A DNA stretch of 64,000 nt. Origin: Chloroflexi bacterium HGW-Chloroflexi-2. GTDB lineage: Bacteria > Chloroflexota > Anaerolineae > Anaerolineales > Anaerolineaceae. The notes beneath the pieces are model-generated. The model saw only the letters and a program-made list of their open reading frames with translations, made no database searches and was not told the origin of the DNA. Positions 56,831-64,000 of this stretch are shown here, one piece after another. The stretch spans positions 62,001 to 126,000 of the forward strand of contig PHBY01000007.1 in NCBI GenBank assembly GCA_002840735.1, written 5' to 3'. The number at the start of each line of letters is the position of its first letter. Within the stretch, counting starts at the first letter, position 1. Made by a program: the position numbers and the translations under genes.

Positions 56831-57448
56831 ATTAGTACATCAAATTTTCGGATAAATGAAGAAATCAAAGTAAAAGAAGTTCGCTTGATTGGAGCTGGAG
56901 GAGAAAACGTAGGATTAATTACTGTTCAAAAAGCACTGGAAATGGCTCGCGAGGCCGAATTGGATCTCGTTGAAGTCGCTCCAGGAGCCAATCCCCCAGT
57001 CTGTCGTATCATGAATTACGGGAAATTCCTGTATGAAAGAACTAAAAAAGAACGAGAAGCTAGAAAAGCGCAAACAAAAATAGAAACGAAAGAAATTCGA
57101 TTGCGCCCAAAAACGAATGAACACCATCGCGGTTTTAAAACACGGGATGCAAGACGATGGCTCGAAGAGGGAATGAAAGTCAAAGTTACGGTTCGCTTCC
57201 GCGGTCGTGAAATCACTTACCCTGAAATTGCATTGGAAGACCTCAAAGAAATCGCTGAGGAATTATCAGATGTTGCCACGGTAGAACAGAAACCAGACCT
57301 GGAAGGCCGTAATATGTTTATGTTATTATCACCAACCAAAGGTGTGGGGAAAAAAGCAAAAGCCTCCAGTCCTAAACCATCTAAAATTAAAGAAAAAGTT
57401 ACCCAAACTGAAAACGTAACTGAGGACCTGGAAGATACAGAAGAATAA
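56831..57448 (+). CDS. infC: Translation initiation factor IF-3, AUU start
   Basis: 205 aa when read from ATT at 56831. The conserved IF-3 N-terminus (FRINEEIKVKEVRLIG) lies upstream of the track's TTG at 56885. An in-frame TAG at 56825 and a strong 'aaaggag' seven bases before ATT leave ATT as the only sensible start; AUU starts are classic for infC and let IF-3 repress its own translation. 'LDLVEVAPGANPPVCRIMNYGKF' and 'EIRLRPKTNEHHRGFK' are typical. C-terminal Lys/Glu-rich tail. Confidence 0.93.
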   Translation: MSTSNFRINEEIKVKEVRLIGAGGENVGLITVQKALEMAREAELDLVEVAPGANPPVCRIMNYGKFLYERTKKEREARKAQTKIETKEIRLRPKTNEHHRGFKTRDARRWLEEGMKVKVTVRFRGREITYPEIALEDLKEIAEELSDVATVEQKPDLEGRNMFMLLSPTKGVGKKAKASSPKPSKIKEKVTQTENVTEDLEDTEE

Positions 57449-57565
57449 TTTCCAGCAATTAATCGTTTTCACCTGTCCAAATCATTAAACCTATAGTATA
57501 ATTTGCGGTCGCGTGTCGTAAACGACCATAAATTTTATGAATTTTTTTAGAAGAGGAGATTAAAA

Positions 57566-57790
57566 GTGCCTCGTAAAGCAAGTACTGGCAAATTTAAGAT
57601 GAAGACCCATAAAGCAACATCGAAACGATTTCGCTTAACTGGGTCGGGCATGTTGGTTCGAACAAAAGGTGGCAAAAGCCATTTGCGCCGTCGCACCTCG
57701 AAACGCACCAAACGCTTGCTATCTGAAATGATTGAAGTAAAAGGTACCAAGATTGCCCAGCGTGTTCGTCGCCTTGCCCCTTATCTCTAG
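57566..57790 (+). CDS. rpmI: 50S ribosomal protein L35
   Basis: 74 aa, GTG start with 'gaggag' upstream. 'KMKTHKATSKRFRLTGSGM' and 'RRRTSKRTKR' are standard L35. Second gene of infC-rpmI-rplT. The 117-bp gap after infC contains a TATAAT (57497-57502) without a good -35 and a small GGTCG/CGACC hairpin; a second promoter is possible. Confidence 0.94.
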   Translation: MPRKASTGKFKMKTHKATSKRFRLTGSGMLVRTKGGKSHLRRRTSKRTKRLLSEMIEVKGTKIAQRVRRLAPYL

Positions 57791-57879
57791 GGATAGGCTG
57801 TTCGTATTCATGATTAGTGCAACTGTTGGGTGTTTAACTGGTTAATCCCGGCGCCCAGGGGTATGCAAAGGAGTAAAAA

Positions 57880-58230
57880 ATGGCACGTGTGAAAGGTGGC
57901 CCTCGTGGTTATCAACGTCACAAAAAAGTTCTGAAAATGACCAAAGGCCAATACGGAACCAGAAGTAAATTGTTCCGTCGCGCAAATGAAGCGATGTTAA
58001 AAAGCCTCTGGTATGCTTATCGCGATCGCCGCAATCGAAAACGCGATTTGAGAAGATTATGGATAACTCGTATCAATGCTGGCGCACGTTTGAATGGCGT
58101 CTCATACAGTCAATTGATCCACCTGATGCGTAAAGCAAATATCACCATCAACCGAAAAATGATGGCTGATCTGGCTGTGCGTGATCCTCAAACTTTCAGC
58201 GCAATCATTGCAAAAGCAAAAGCTGCTTAA
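57880..58230 (+). CDS. rplT: 50S ribosomal protein L20
   Basis: 116 aa. '[26 protein letters not shown]' and '[28 protein letters not shown]' are typical L20. 'aaaggag' before the ATG. L20 binds 23S rRNA early in assembly and in several bacteria represses this operon; the 89-bp rpmI-rplT gap could hold such a site but I cannot identify it. Confidence 0.96.
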   Translation: MARVKGGPRGYQRHKKVLKMTKGQYGTRSKLFRRANEAMLKSLWYAYRDRRNRKRDLRRLWITRINAGARLNGVSYSQLIHLMRKANITINRKMMADLAVRDPQTFSAIIAKAKAA

Positions 58231-58252
58231 TACAATCCGATTAAAAACTTAT

Positions 58253-58283
58253 CCGGCAGGTTAATCACCTGCCGGTTTTATTT
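58253..58283 (+). terminator. Terminator of infC-rpmI-rplT
   Basis: Perfect 9-bp stem CCGGCAGGT / ACCTGCCGG, loop TAATC, T-rich run. Confidence 0.85.
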
Positions 58284-58301
58284 TCCGGTAAAATTAGGAA
58301 G

Positions 58302-59084
58302 ATGATTAAATCCAACCAAAATCCAAAAATCCAGAAAACTCGAGCACTCTTGCAGCAATCCAAAGAACGGAAAATTTCTGATTTATTTGTTGTAGAAGGT
58401 GTTCGGCTTTTCGAAGAAGCCATGCGGGCAAACTGGGAAATGGATTTTATTTTGTACAGTGACAATCTTTCGACTCGCGGGTTGGAATTGCTGAATCAGG
58501 CAGAGGAACGAAAGATTGCCATTGATGAGATTCCATTCTCATTGATGAGAAAGGTTGCCGATACAGAGCATCCGCAAGGGATCATTGCAGTTGTTCATCA
58601 AAAAAAAGCCCCAATTCCCCGACCCCTAAATTTCGTTCTGATCTGTGACTCGATCAGTGATCCAGGTAATTTGGGAACCATTTTGCGGTCTGCAGATGCT
58701 GCTCATGTTCAGGCTGTGTTAATTTCGCCCAATAGCACAGACCCTTATTCACCTAAAGTGGTCAGAGCTGGTATGGGAGCACACTTTCACATACCAATCA
58801 ATCAAACTGATTGGCAGGAAATATATGGAATCTGCAGGAATTCTAAACAACCATTACATACGTACCTTGCCGCAGCTGAGGCAGACTTGAGTTGCTGGGA
58901 TGCTGATCTGAGAATTCCCTGTGCGATTATTGTTGGAAGTGAAGCTTCAGGGGCAGGAAATGAAGCTCATGATATGGCGGACACTAAATTCAAAATCCCT
59001 ATGCCGGGTGAAAGTGAATCTTTAAATGCTGCAGTAGCAGCCAGTATCTTATTATTTGAAACCTTAAGACAGAGGTCTACATGA
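58302..59084 (+). CDS. TrmH/SpoU-family RNA 2'-O-methyltransferase
   Basis: 260 aa. N-terminal RNA-binding domain, then SPOUT domain with 'ISDPGNLGTILRSADA' (motif 1), 'IIVGSEASGAGNE' (motif 2) and 'IPMPGESESLNAAVAASILLFE' (motif 3, knot). It methylates a ribose in rRNA or tRNA; target unknown. A TAAAAT box ends 7 bases before the ATG, so the mRNA may be leaderless. It overlaps the next gene (ATGA). Confidence 0.9.
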   Translation: MIKSNQNPKIQKTRALLQQSKERKISDLFVVEGVRLFEEAMRANWEMDFILYSDNLSTRGLELLNQAEERKIAIDEIPFSLMRKVADTEHPQGIIAVVHQKKAPIPRPLNFVLICDSISDPGNLGTILRSADAAHVQAVLISPNSTDPYSPKVVRAGMGAHFHIPINQTDWQEIYGICRNSKQPLHTYLAAAEADLSCWDADLRIPCAIIVGSEASGAGNEAHDMADTKFKIPMPGESESLNAAVAASILLFETLRQRST

Positions 59085-60316
59085 AAATTCGCTCAATTAC
59101 CAGTTTTTATGATCCAGGAACATTAAAAGCCGATTACACCCTGGAAGTTTTATCTACTCTGGCAAAAGAATGTAAACAAACCTGTATTGCGAATGGATAT
59201 GAAGTTCAAACTCTACGATTGGCAACCATTCCTTTTTCCCTGATAAAACCCGATGAAAATGCCGATCAACTGATTACCCTGACAAAGGCAATGGAAACCA
59301 AAGCCAAAATAAATGGCTTTGATTATCTCTCCCTGGGACCAGCATTAATCGGTCATCCTGAAAGTTATGATGTAATTCCTGATCTTCTTTCGGAGACAGA
59401 TATCACTTTTTTCAGTGGAGCTATTGCCGATCAGAGAACCGGTGTAAGCGTAAAAGCGATCCAACAATGTGCAAAAATAATATCTCTAAATGCTGAATTG
59501 GAAGAAAATGGTTTTGCGAATTTACGGTTCAGTGCCTTAGCCAACGTAAAACCTTTTGGCCCATTTTTTCCTGGATCCTATCACCAACCAGGTCAACCAC
59601 CGGCAATCAGCATTGCGATCGAAGGTGCAGATGAGGTTCTCCATGCATTTAGCAACGCAAAGAACCTGTCAGAAGCCAGGAAAATACTCTTAGAAAACCT
59701 TGAGCATCATGCCAATCAATTAGGTCTTATTTTCTCGGAATTATTAGCGGACCAGAAAGTTGTTTTCCAGGGATTCGATTTCTCAGTTGCACCTTTTCCT
59801 GAGGATAATTGTTCGCTGGGGGTAGCCATGGAGAGTTTGGGTGTTTCATCTTTAGGAAAACATGGATCACTGGCTGCAGCTGCATTTCTCACCGACACGC
59901 TGGATCGCGGAAATTGGGCTCGAAGTGGATTTAATGGTCTCATGTTGCCATTATTAGAAGATTCGCGGTTGTCACAAAGGTCTATCGATCAGACCTTGAC
60001 CATAAAAGATTTATTGATGTACTCCGCTGTCTGTGGAACAGGTTTGGACACAATTCCTATTCCAGGATCAACATCCCGTGAGCAAATTGAAGCTCTATTG
60101 CTTGACATTGCAGCTCTTTCTTCGCGTTTGAAAAAACCTCTGACAGCCAGATTGATGCCTATTCCTGGCAAAGAAGCAGGAGATTTGACTAATTTTGAAT
60201 TTGAATTTTTCTCGAATGGAAGAGTCCTGGCAATTGATGCAAATGCTTTATCAGGTTTTTTCAACAATATCAACGAAGAATTTACTTTAAGACCAAGGCA
60301 GGTCGAATCAATTTAA
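59081..60316 (+). CDS. DUF711 (UPF0210) family protein
   Basis: 411 aa, about the family length. 'IRSITSFYDPG' at the N-terminus, 'FFSGAIADQRTGVSVKAI', 'QGFDFSVAPFPEDNCSLG' and 'MYSAVCGTGLDTIPIPG' are characteristic. The family has a ten-stranded alpha/beta barrel related to pyruvate-formate-lyase-like folds, but no established reaction. Shares the ATGA junction with the TrmH gene, so both are co-translated. Confidence 0.8.
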   Translation: MKIRSITSFYDPGTLKADYTLEVLSTLAKECKQTCIANGYEVQTLRLATIPFSLIKPDENADQLITLTKAMETKAKINGFDYLSLGPALIGHPESYDVIPDLLSETDITFFSGAIADQRTGVSVKAIQQCAKIISLNAELEENGFANLRFSALANVKPFGPFFPGSYHQPGQPPAISIAIEGADEVLHAFSNAKNLSEARKILLENLEHHANQLGLIFSELLADQKVVFQGFDFSVAPFPEDNCSLGVAMESLGVSSLGKHGSLAAAAFLTDTLDRGNWARSGFNGLMLPLLEDSRLSQRSIDQTLTIKDLLMYSAVCGTGLDTIPIPGSTSREQIEALLLDIAALSSRLKKPLTARLMPIPGKEAGDLTNFEFEFFSNGRVLAIDANALSGFFNNINEEFTLRPRQVESI

Positions 60317-60319
60317 CTG

Positions 60320-61051
60320 TTATCGGATTTGTTTAAAATTAATGAGAATCAGGTTTTTCTGACAATCCTCAAATGTATCGAAGTACACACGGTCAGAAAT
60401 TGGAATATTTGCCTGATCCAATAATTGAATAGAGAGTTGACCGGTGCTATTCAACGGTGTATCCCCCAGCGTAAACTCAAACCCTGATGGTCCATACGGA
60501 GACGATTCAAGTGTCAGACTGAGTAAGTCAACGCGTTTTCCATTATAAGTTCCGCGTAACCAGACTCGAACACCCATCACTGGTCGTGCTTGTAAATCAA
60601 ACACCTGACCAGCAACTCCTATCCAATTACAGCCATAATTCGGCTTGAATAACGTGCTTTCAATGGCATTGATATCATTCTGTAAAACAAATGCGTAATA
60701 TCCGCTAAAAGGTGTTTCTGTGGGTGGTAATGACGTTATTTCAGGTACAGGCGTGCCATTGCTATATGTTCCCTGTTCTGTGGCAGTAGGCATACGGGTT
60801 TCAGTCGACGTTAACACTAATTCAGAAGTGGCAGTTGGTAGTAACTCCAGAGTCGCACTGGGTTGTGTTGGGTTTTCAAGCACCAATGCTTCAGGCAGAT
60901 CATAGGGAGGCAATGGGTTAAAAACCACTTTTGGATTTAAATAAATGGTAACCTGAAGGGCAATGATCACTACGATTAACACCACAATCAATCCAGTGAA
61001 AATATTCAAGATCAGATCCAGAATTTTTGTTTTTGATGTTTCTTGTAGCAA
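60320..61051 (-). CDS. Hypothetical exported, membrane-anchored protein
   Basis: 243 aa. N-terminal transmembrane helix ('IFTGLIVVLIVVIIALQVTIY'), a Thr/Ser/Pro-rich spacer (about 50-115), then a beta-rich domain ('NWIGVAGQVFDLQARPVMGVRVWLRGTYNG') that resembles carboxypeptidase-regulatory/Ig-like folds. Two cysteines flank the domain and could form a disulfide. Function unknown. 26 bp downstream of the parvulin gene, same strand. Confidence 0.65.
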   Translation of the reverse strand: MLQETSKTKILDLILNIFTGLIVVLIVVIIALQVTIYLNPKVVFNPLPPYDLPEALVLENPTQPSATLELLPTATSELVLTSTETRMPTATEQGTYSNGTPVPEITSLPPTETPFSGYYAFVLQNDINAIESTLFKPNYGCNWIGVAGQVFDLQARPVMGVRVWLRGTYNGKRVDLLSLTLESSPYGPSGFEFTLGDTPLNSTGQLSIQLLDQANIPISDRVYFDTFEDCQKNLILINFKQIR

Positions 61052-61077
61052 TTCATACCTCCCAATGATTCTGAATC

Positions 61078-62010
61078 TTAATTTTGACTCAAAATAACTG
61101 AGCTATTTGCTTTCTGATCCACTAACCAGGCCATTAAAGTAAGTCTTTGTTTCTTAAGAAGTGCATCCTGGGTAAGTTCACGATCAAATTCACGTTCCAT
61201 GACCTCAACAATATGATATCCATAGGTTGATTCAATTACGTGTGAATATTCACCAGGTTGTAAGTTAAATACCACCTCTTCAATTTGAGGGAGCACCAGG
61301 TAATCTCTTGGGAACCAACCTAACTCCCCCCCTGCGAGCTGGTCATATCCCCAGGCATAATAAGTGAAATCAGCTCCATTCTGCAGTTGATTGTAAATGT
61401 CATCTGCCAGAGACTTGCTGGAGACTAATATTTGCCTGGCGCGTATTTGTTCTGCCCGTGGGGAAACCCGACTGATGAGATAATCTCTCATCCAGGCTGC
61501 TTCAATTTGCAGTTTATAAAGACGCTCGAAACTTTCTGGTGAATACTGATAATCCAGTAACCATTGTTGAAATTGATTCTCCCCACCAGATTCAATGACC
61601 AGGTTTTCGAATTTTTTGACGTAGGAATCTTGATCCAAAATAAATCCGGTTTCTCTGGCTCCCTGTGCTAATAACAGTGTTTCAATCATTGTCTCGAGAA
61701 CAATTTCCCGAACCTGATTCTCTTCGAATTCTTTTCCAAGCTTTGTCGCAGCTGCTACATAACGCGTAACTTCATCTTCAAAGTCACTTAACCGGATTCC
61801 TTCATCGTTTACCGTCGCTTTCATCGGTGCGGATGGCGTCGGAACAAGCGTAGCTGACTCCTCAGGAACAACATTAGTTGCAGTACTGATTGATGTACCG
61901 GGTTCTGGAGTTAGGTTTTCAGAAGGTAGTGGAGTCTGGGTTGTGGTGCAGCCAGTAATAACCAAAAATGAAATTATGATAAAAAATAATTGCTGAATTG
62001 TGATTTTCAT
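61078..62010 (-). CDS. Parvulin-type peptidyl-prolyl isomerase lipoprotein (PrsA/SurA-like)
   Basis: 310 aa from the ATG at 62010; the track's TTG at 62064 lies in the groEL terminator. Lipoprotein signal with lipobox 'VITGC', a short Thr/Pro spacer, a SurA-N-like helical region, and a parvulin domain ('RARQILVSSKSLADDIYNQL', 'GGELGWFPRDYLV', 'GYHIVEVMERE'). It should help exported proteins fold on the outer face of the membrane. Confidence 0.87.
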   Translation of the reverse strand: MKITIQQLFFIIISFLVITGCTTTQTPLPSENLTPEPGTSISTATNVVPEESATLVPTPSAPMKATVNDEGIRLSDFEDEVTRYVAAATKLGKEFEENQVREIVLETMIETLLLAQGARETGFILDQDSYVKKFENLVIESGGENQFQQWLLDYQYSPESFERLYKLQIEAAWMRDYLISRVSPRAEQIRARQILVSSKSLADDIYNQLQNGADFTYYAWGYDQLAGGELGWFPRDYLVLPQIEEVVFNLQPGEYSHVIESTYGYHIVEVMEREFDRELTQDALLKKQRLTLMAWLVDQKANSSVILSQN

Positions 62011-62029
62011 CTGGTTGATTATAATCCAA

Positions 62030-62062
62030 AAAAAAGCAGGTCGTGGAAAACCCACAACCTGC
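62030..62062 (-). terminator. Terminator of groES-groEL
   Basis: On the - strand GCAGGTTGTGG / CCACGACCTGC (one U-G pair) with a 5-nt loop, followed by a run of seven or eight T. Confidence 0.8.
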
Positions 62063-62082
62063 AATTTGGTAATTAATTTGGT

Positions 62083-63717
62083 TTAGTATTCCGGCATTGG
62101 TGGACCAGCAGGAGCAGGGTTCTCTTCTGGAACATCGGTGATCAAAGCTTCGGTTGTCAGGATCATGGCTGCGATGGAAGCAGCATTTTCCAGTGCACCG
62201 CGGGTCACTTTGGCGGGATCAATTACACCACATTTGACCATGTCGCCATATTCACTTGTGAGGACATCATAACCAATCTGCATATTATTGCCATCTCTTT
62301 GTGCTTTACGAACATTTTCGATGATGACTGAACCTTCTTTGCCAGCATTTTCGGTGATTTTACGCATCGGAACTTCCAACGCTTTTCGAACAATATTCAC
62401 ACCAATTTGCTCGTCATCATATTGCATCTTCAAATTTTCCAGGACATGGATTGCATTGATCAATGCAACACCACCACCAGGGACGATACCTTCTTCTACG
62501 GCAGCACGTGTTGCTGAAAGAGCATCTTCAACACGATGTTTCTTTTCTTTTAATTCTGTCTCTGTTGCAGCGCCAACACGGATGATGGCTACGCCACCAG
62601 CTAATTTAGCCAGACGTTCCTGCAATTTTTCGCGGTCATAATCACTGGTAGTTTTGTCAATCTCAACTTTGATCTGATCAATACGACCTTTGATCGCAGC
62701 CTCGTCGCCTTTGCCACCTACGATTGTGGTGTTGTCTTTGTCAGCAACCACTTTTTCAGCACGACCAAGGTCAGATACTGTTGTGGTTTCTAATTTGCGG
62801 CCAGTTTCTTCTGAAATTACCTGGGCACCTGTGAGGGTTGCAATATCCTGCAGCATCGCTTTGCGGCGATCGCCAAATCCAGGGGCTTTTACAGCCAGGA
62901 CATTGATCATGCCACGGATTTTATTGAGTACCAGGGTAGCCAGTGCTTCGCCATCAATATCTTCTGAGATGATTACCAGATCACGTTTGCCAACCTGTAC
63001 CATTTTCTCAAGAACGGGGACGATATCAGCTGCTGCAGAAATCTTCTTGTCGTGGATCAGAATATAAGGCTCGCTGATGACCGCTTCCATGTGTTCAGCA
63101 TCGGTTACGAAATAAGGTGAAATGTAACCACGATCGAACTGCATACCTTCAACATAGTCCTGTTCGAATTCCAAACCTTTGGATTCTTCAACTGTAATAA
63201 CGCCATCTTTTCCAACTTTATCCATGACATCAGCGATTAATTCACCGATGGAACGATCCTGAGCGGAAATTGTTGCAACATTGGCGATTTCATTCTTTTC
63301 TCGAATTTCGATTGCCTGTGATTTGATTTCGTCAGCAACCATTTTAGCTGCAGCTTCAATACCACGTTTGAGTAACATTGGGTTGGCGCCTGCTGCCAGG
63401 GTTTTTAAACCTTCGGTTACGATCGCGTGTGCAAGAACTGTTGAGGTGGTTGTGCCATCTCCGGCAATATCATTTGTTTTTGTGGCTGCTTCTTTGAGCA
63501 GTTGGGCACCCATATTCTCAAATGGGTCTTCTAATTCGATTTCTTTTGCTACGGTCACACCATCATGCGTGATGGTTGGTGATCCAAATTTGCGGTCCAA
63601 GGCCACATTACGCCCTTTTGGACCCAAGGTGGTTGCAACAGCATTTGCTACTACATCAATACCATTGCGTAATTTGCGTCGTGCTTCTTCTCCAAAAACC
63701 AATTGTTTTGCTGCCAT
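62083..63717 (-). CDS. groEL: Chaperonin GroEL
   Basis: 544 aa, full length. '[36 protein letters not shown]' and '[15 protein letters not shown]' (ATP site) and '[13 protein letters not shown]' are intact. The C-terminus is '[11 protein letters not shown]' instead of the usual Gly-Gly-Met repeats. It folds proteins with GroES using ATP. It lies 27 bp downstream of groES. Confidence 0.97.
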   Translation of the reverse strand: MAAKQLVFGEEARRKLRNGIDVVANAVATTLGPKGRNVALDRKFGSPTITHDGVTVAKEIELEDPFENMGAQLLKEAATKTNDIAGDGTTTSTVLAHAIVTEGLKTLAAGANPMLLKRGIEAAAKMVADEIKSQAIEIREKNEIANVATISAQDRSIGELIADVMDKVGKDGVITVEESKGLEFEQDYVEGMQFDRGYISPYFVTDAEHMEAVISEPYILIHDKKISAAADIVPVLEKMVQVGKRDLVIISEDIDGEALATLVLNKIRGMINVLAVKAPGFGDRRKAMLQDIATLTGAQVISEETGRKLETTTVSDLGRAEKVVADKDNTTIVGGKGDEAAIKGRIDQIKVEIDKTTSDYDREKLQERLAKLAGGVAIIRVGAATETELKEKKHRVEDALSATRAAVEEGIVPGGGVALINAIHVLENLKMQYDDEQIGVNIVRKALEVPMRKITENAGKEGSVIIENVRKAQRDGNNMQIGYDVLTSEYGDMVKCGVIDPAKVTRGALENAASIAAMILTTEALITDVPEENPAPAGPPMPEY

Positions 63718-63744
63718 ATTTTTATACTCCTGTTATTATTTCAA

Positions 63745-64000
63745 TTACTCTTCAACAATTGCTAAAAGATCGCTTTCCCGTAAGATGAGCAATTTTTTGC
63801 CATCCACTTTAATCTCGGTTCCAGCATATTTTGCAAATAAAACGACGTCACCTTCAACAACATCCATTTTAATGCGATCGCCATCTTCATCACGGTCACC
63901 AGGACCTACAGACAAAACTTTCCCCTTCTGGGGTTTTTCTTTTGCGGTTTCCGGTAGAACGATGCCACCAGCGGTAACTTCTTCTGCTTCTATCGGTTCG
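63745..64000 (-). CDS. groES: Co-chaperonin GroES, 5' partial
   Basis: Not in the ORF track. The reverse strand reads '[19 protein letters not shown]', then '[10 protein letters not shown]', '[20 protein letters not shown]' and ends '[15 protein letters not shown]' before TAA; the N-terminal residues and any upstream CIRCE element lie beyond the right edge. GIVLP is the mobile loop that binds GroEL. Confidence 0.95.
   Translation of the reverse strand, partial: EPIEAEEVTAGGIVLPETAKEKPQKGKVLSVGPGDRDEDGDRIKMDVVEGDVVLFAKYAGTEIKVDGKKLLILRESDLLAIVEE

Noticed and set aside
62690-63067. 125-aa + strand ORF inside groEL
   Set aside because: Antisense shadow of a highly conserved gene.

Overview
The window looks like chromosomal DNA of a Chloroflexota bacterium, most probably class Anaerolineae, with a rather low G+C (about 40% by eye). 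Support: an alternative-complex-III (quinol oxidoreductase) gene cluster, a double-length ThyX, long Thr-Pro-rich extracellular linkers in several exported proteins, lipoprotein and L,D-transpeptidase cell-wall genes, and T-box leaders. This placement is inference from gene content; no 16S or phylogeny was available. I see no phage, insertion sequence, CRISPR array or obvious genomic island.

Layout. 1-7.2 kb: 3' part of a surface protein, an MBL-fold hydrolase, a reverse-strand group (plsY, a JAMM protease, a membrane protein), a membrane protein and gyrB. 7.2-10 kb: an LDH2-type dehydrogenase and a GH13 alpha-glucosidase. 10.1-19.2 kb: a translation/RNA operon nusA-ylxR-infB-rbfA-nrnA-truB-ribF-thyX, all on + and mostly tightly spaced or overlapping, led by a promoter and a strong leader hairpin; rimP is not in its usual place. 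19.2-21.8 kb: a thioredoxin-like gene and trpB2 behind a tryptophan T-box. 21.8-33.1 kb: a very large membrane histidine kinase preceded by a NusG paralogue, a CPBP protease, a degenerate methyltransferase-like protein and a bifunctional penicillin-binding protein. 33.1-41.1 kb: a possible six-hairpin-glycosidase-like protein, two tandem DarA-like (c-di-AMP receptor family) genes, a DUF4013 membrane gene broken by an in-frame TAG, AMMECR1, a flavin reductase, and a cell-wall group (amidase plus two L,D-transpeptidases). 41.1-46.2 kb: a CnoX-like thioredoxin, a CBM9 lipoprotein, a GNAT and an RNA methyltransferase. 46.4-53.4 kb: a respiratory operon for a split and apparently reduced alternative complex III. 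53.6-58.3 kb: a histidine phosphatase, tRNA-Ser, tRNA-Val, a threonine T-box with thrS, then infC (AUU start)-rpmI-rplT. 58.3-64 kb: a TrmH methyltransferase, a DUF711 protein, two envelope proteins and groEL with the 3' part of groES.

How the genes fit together. Two blocks are translation housekeeping (nusA operon; thrS and infC-rpmI-rplT). The ACIII-like cluster would oxidise quinol and pass electrons to c-type cytochromes, but no terminal oxidase lies in the window. The penicillin-binding protein, amidase and L,D-transpeptidases suggest a remodelled peptidoglycan wall with some 3-3 cross-links. Control signals readable in the DNA include two T-box riboswitches with readable specifier codons, an AUU-started infC, a nusA leader hairpin, and several promoters whose -10 box lies so close to the start codon that the transcript should be leaderless.
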